Part shown: in pieces, positions 62,401 to 64,000 of the stretch
How the letters are laid out: the number at the start of each line of letters is the position of its first letter
Position numbering within the stretch: position 1 is the stretch's first letter
NCBI GenBank assembly: GCA_028690035.1
Contig: JAQVCA010000010.1
Span: 54,643-118,642 of the forward strand
Direction: 5' to 3'
Length of the DNA stretch: 64,000 nucleotides
Source of the DNA: Comamonas sp.
GTDB taxonomy: Bacteria > Pseudomonadota > Gammaproteobacteria > Burkholderiales > Burkholderiaceae_C
Notes under the pieces: generated by a model
The model's database searches: none
What the model saw: the letters and a program-made list of their open reading frames with translations, nothing else
What the model was told of the DNA's origin: nothing
Made by a program: the position numbers and the translations under genes

Positions 62401-63371
62401 TGCTGCAAGGCGTGCAAGACGAGCAGCCTCTGGTGGTGGTCAACTTCGACGCCAACGACAAGTTCGTGTGGTTTGACGGCACGGCTGAAAAAGTCACCCA
62501 ACTGGTTGGCAAAGAAGTGCAAGCCCAAAACGCCGAAGGCGTCTGGGAAACCGTTGCCGTGGTGGATCTGGGCAATGCCGTGCTGCCCACCGAGCCCACC
62601 GAGCCCACCGAGCCCACCGAGCCCACCGAGCCCACAGACCCCACCGACGTGGTGGACACCCTGACGCTGGAAAACGCCCTGGCTGCTGAAGTCGCTGGCG
62701 AACTGCCCTTCGAGTACAACATCGACACAGCCGTGGTGTACAACGCTGGCACGGTCACCGTGGAAGTGGCGGAAGAAGCCTTCTGGAACGTGGACTACAT
62801 CCTCAGCGGCGCCAACAACAGCGACGAGCTGGTGCTGGCCGACCTGTTCGTCTGGTCGCTGGCCGACAGCCTGGAAAACCTCTACGCTGCCAGCACCGAA
62901 GTGCTGGAAGGCGCAGCTGCCTACACGCTGACCGACGCCAGCCTGGTCTGGGCCGATCTGTCCGAAGACGAGCAACTGCTGGTGCAAGGCGCCACCAACG
63001 CTGCCGACTACGTGCCTACCGAAATCGTGATCGAAGTGACCGCTGCTGGCGCTGCTGGCACCGCCGACGCCGACATCTTCTTGGTGGACGTGGCCGCTGC
63101 CCTGGCCGACGCTGCTGGCGACAACTACCAGCCTTCCATCACTGGCTTTGACGTGGCTCAGGACGTCCTGCGCCTGGATCTGCCCTTGGCGGACGCTGGC
63201 ATCACCACCCTGGCTCAGCTCGATGGCCAGCAAGGCGTGGCCGTTCAGTACGACCCCTTTGCCAACCTGACCCTGATCAACCTGGGCAACGACGCCAACG
63301 GCGGCGAAATCGTGACCATCTCTCTGGTTGGTATCGCTGACGCAAGTGCTGTTGAGGTGCAAGTCATCTAA
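59499..63371 (+). CDS. Large S-layer-like surface protein with PTE repeats
   Basis: The 1290-residue acidic protein begins MAMTAEQKQDAYKFFIVSFG (ATG at 59499). I see no Cys, little Lys/Arg, and abundant Asn/Asp/Ala/Val/Thr, as in S-layer and type I-secreted proteins. The helical N-terminal ~170 residues (YMNQINDAYEAGLTTQEIVN, ASKPQFEAIYPRFLNNEEFA) resemble the anchoring end of RsaA-like proteins. The middle is beta-rich with GAGNDTV-type stretches (NMGAGNDTVTAQIGDG, NIDVGAGNDTVYSDNSG). A PTE tandem repeat at ~1030-1047 links to a C-terminal domain (~1050-1290) resembling type I secretion targets. There is no signal peptide. The codon pattern is strongly biased to C-ending codons, consistent with high expression. 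Confidence 0.75.
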   Translation: MAMTAEQKQDAYKFFIVSFGAVTGVEYMNQINDAYEAGLTTQEIVNVFASKPQFEAIYPRFLNNEEFANKLIENVVGNSASAAAKAQAKDDVVAAMNAGWTKGDVIYRIFNNLSNKTEDDADWANTAKMLANKVAVAQYLTETNLLSSEDLAALAKPLQGVTQDPSTVDDVINGSEQPGVATQKFTVGQDDLVGTAGKDKFVANVVQNINGEQTNSLATGDSVDGGADQDSLFATVQQASALNQGPASAIMPSTVSVETVEFRALADNNEVSLANDRVVINAKDMLGVETLGSVHSDASLLIKDVTTLTNNGEYADKRETSALTVRMDHTGNGNAVDRASDLTVLIDNDYLIPTGTSSSVANYWLLDEDADLANSANRLNAIDNNGLSFTLGGVAYSIFAVEDPATELFSGTHEAYVAALQANLAAQQAAGTIPADLTVTLDYGNTRQTGLENGALSKPIPAIVVSSTSGVLVPTGFARPENTPGEYDVYGRFNNEASAASFVTINVELEKVGRGAEGGDLTIGGMATDLNNNWNYSGDALKEGVEQFNVTVSGDATQNSSLASLQSTNNTLQIVNVVSAEGSKADLFIGNLETVRQGKDIREALKDVRVFNATGFENDLTLNASLTDEVVAKYLNLVDTDAAHTVDNSDFAYNFAGGNDVLNINISKTNLAFAGTTTREDFTFTANMGAGNDTVTAQIGDGVANGARDAWYVNSTLNNNLNIQTGLGDDVVATLGAGTWNIDVGAGNDTVYSDNSGDKAVWVFNTDNSVAATAAAARNINDLRSDANDTYGSLFKSTLTVTFRGVTSEVTLDATVDTDLDINQVIKAAINSDPALRKLLLAQDGPANTLVVQSLIDGAVLANDLAVNITAPTAAAFDQTALAEYATALGLPLAGLSAAGLQALVAANVAAFNATGDYTSNFANFGVVGTERSGSNSTEITESEIRVDLDGTDVIVLSTGANSAETVVLQGVQDEQPLVVVNFDANDKFVWFDGTAEKVTQLVGKEVQAQNAEGVWETVAVVDLGNAVLPTEPTEPTEPTEPTEPTDPTDVVDTLTLENALAAEVAGELPFEYNIDTAVVYNAGTVTVEVAEEAFWNVDYILSGANNSDELVLADLFVWSLADSLENLYAASTEVLEGAAAYTLTDASLVWADLSEDEQLLVQGATNAADYVPTEIVIEVTAAGAAGTADADIFLVDVAAALADAAGDNYQPSITGFDVAQDVLRLDLPLADAGITTLAQLDGQQGVAVQYDPFANLTLINLGNDANGGEIVTISLVGIADASAVEVQVI
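62586..62639 (+). repeat. 9-bp tandem repeat encoding Pro-Thr-Glu
   Basis: Five identical CCCACCGAG units (62586-62630) are followed by a variant CCCACAGAC. They encode a PTE linker in the S-layer-like protein. The same motif recurs in the next gene at 63922-63975. Confidence 0.9.
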
Positions 63372-63435
63372 TATACGGGCACGCGCCCTGCTACGTGGTA
63401 AGCGAAGCGGGGTGCTAGACGCTCTGCGCATCTAA

Positions 63436-63457
63436 ACCACCCGGTACGCCGGGTGGT
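63436..63457 (+). terminator. Strong stem-loop between the two surface-protein genes
   Basis: ACCACCCGG (63436-63444) pairs perfectly with CCGGGTGGT (63449-63457), closed by a TACG (UNCG-type) tetraloop, a very stable RNA fold. No T-run follows, so it may be a 3' stabiliser of the S-layer mRNA or a partial terminator. Confidence 0.65.
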
Positions 63458-63501
63458 GCGCAACAAGCAACCTTCAATTTATTTTTCTACAGGAGCTTCA
63501 A

Positions 63502-64000
63502 ATGGCTTTCACTTCTGGTAACGACATCAACATCCTGCAAGGCACGGATGCCCTTTCTGTCGGCGCTGGCGCTGGCAACGACCGCTACGTGCTGGATGCT
63601 TCCACACTCAATGCCGACCAACAAATCACCATCAGCGACACGCAAGGCGCCAACACCCTGCAACTGGTTGGTGGTCTGGAAATCGTCAGCAGCCTGGTGA
63701 CTGGCACAGCCGTTCAGCTGGTGCTGAACAACGGTGCAAAAATCACCGTGCTGGGTGCCAACACCTTCAATTTCCAGACGGGTGGCAACCCCCTGAACGG
63801 TACGGGCGGCGTGGTGCAGAACTTTGCCGACTTCGTCACCCTGAGCCTGGGTCTGGCCGAAGTGCCCACCGGCAACACCCCCGTTGAAGGCGACACCGTG
63901 ACCGTGCAGGAAACCGGCGGTACCGAGCCCACCGAGCCCACTGAGCCCACCGAGCCCACCGAGCCCACCGAGCCCGTGGGTGAGACCTTTATGCTCACTG
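63502..64000 (+). CDS. Second surface protein with PTE repeats, N-terminal part
   Basis: The frame is open to the window end (166 codons). It starts MAFTSGNDINILQGTDALSV with AGGAGCTTCAA upstream, a leader very similar to that of the preceding gene. The N-terminus carries a GTDALSVGAGAGNDRYVLDA segment of the RTX/hemolysin-like type and a beta-rich domain (VQLVLNNGAKITVLGANTF). A GGTEPTEPTEPTEP linker begins near residue 140. It has no signal peptide in view. It is probably secreted by the same route as the S-layer-like protein. Confidence 0.7.
   Translation, partial: MAFTSGNDINILQGTDALSVGAGAGNDRYVLDASTLNADQQITISDTQGANTLQLVGGLEIVSSLVTGTAVQLVLNNGAKITVLGANTFNFQTGGNPLNGTGGVVQNFADFVTLSLGLAEVPTGNTPVEGDTVTVQETGGTEPTEPTEPTEPTEPTEPVGETFMLT
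63922..63975 (+). repeat. 9-bp tandem repeat encoding Thr-Glu-Pro
   Basis: Six units of ACCGAGCCC, one carrying a silent ACT, encode TEP repeats. They are the same nucleotide motif (in a different phase) as at 62586-62639. Confidence 0.9.

Noticed and set aside
59481..63431. A 1316-codon open frame antisense to the S-layer-like gene
   Set aside because: It mirrors the strongly biased codon use of the real gene. The protein is a low-complexity His/Gly/Val-rich string with no recognisable family.

Overview
The window is a GC-rich stretch of chromosome that looks like a motile betaproteobacterium of the Comamonadaceae (Acidovorax/Comamonas/Simplicispira-like). Three things suggest this: the flagellar gene order (flgIJKL, and motAB-cheYZ-flhBAF-fliA); the fabA-fabB, corC-lnt and glyQ-glyS pairs; and a dispersed AGCTGCTTGCGCTT-type intergenic repeat that I associate with this family. 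The genus is an inference. I saw no tRNA, rRNA, CRISPR array, transposase or integrase.

Layout. 1-4536 is the end of a flagellar operon: the flgI C-terminus, then flgJ, flgK and flgL. 4597-17648 is mainly housekeeping: a degenerate-EAL/HDOD protein; a minus-strand set (YgjP-like metallopeptidase, plsC-type acyltransferase, a GmhB-like protein lacking HAD catalytic residues); fabB-fabA; lnt-corC; a GNAT enzyme, an Lrp regulator and an MBL hydrolase; and the slt/ygfA divergent pair. 17816-27465 is a motility operon: motA, motB, cheY, cheZ, flhB, flhA, flhF, a FlhG-position protein without a P-loop, and fliA.

27538-34943 is a flagellin-modification island placed between fliA and three flagellin genes. 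It encodes a TPR/O-GlcNAc-transferase-like glycosyltransferase, an ATP-grasp ligase, a fused phosphosulfolactate synthase/phosphatase (ComA-ComB), a TylF-like methyltransferase and, on the other strand, a DegT/VioA-like sugar aminotransferase. Read together, these suggest O-glycosylation of flagellin with an amino sugar that may carry an N-linked sulfolactate-type acyl group and a methyl group. I regard this as the best candidate for an undescribed pathway here. 35150-39603 holds the three flagellins. One is on the minus strand. The other two are tandem and share a 471-bp identical core.

39729-44145 encodes an SPFH protein with a C-terminal DNA-binding-like domain, then glyQ and glyS. 44274-52783 is a cell-surface polysaccharide locus: a PIG-L/GT2 fusion, two more glycosyltransferases, a shortened acyltransferase, a Wzm/Wzt-type ABC exporter and a GNAT acyltransferase. 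It is followed by a convergent O-acyltransferase and a Crp/Fnr regulator. 54733-59163 is a FecR / CHASE2-cyclase-like / TPR-outer-membrane-barrel envelope operon. The window ends with a large cysteine-free S-layer-like protein (59499-63371) and the start of a second surface protein. Both contain a Pro-Thr-Glu repeat tract. The neighbouring O-antigen-type exporter fits an S-layer anchored to a surface polysaccharide, as in Caulobacter, but that link is inferred.
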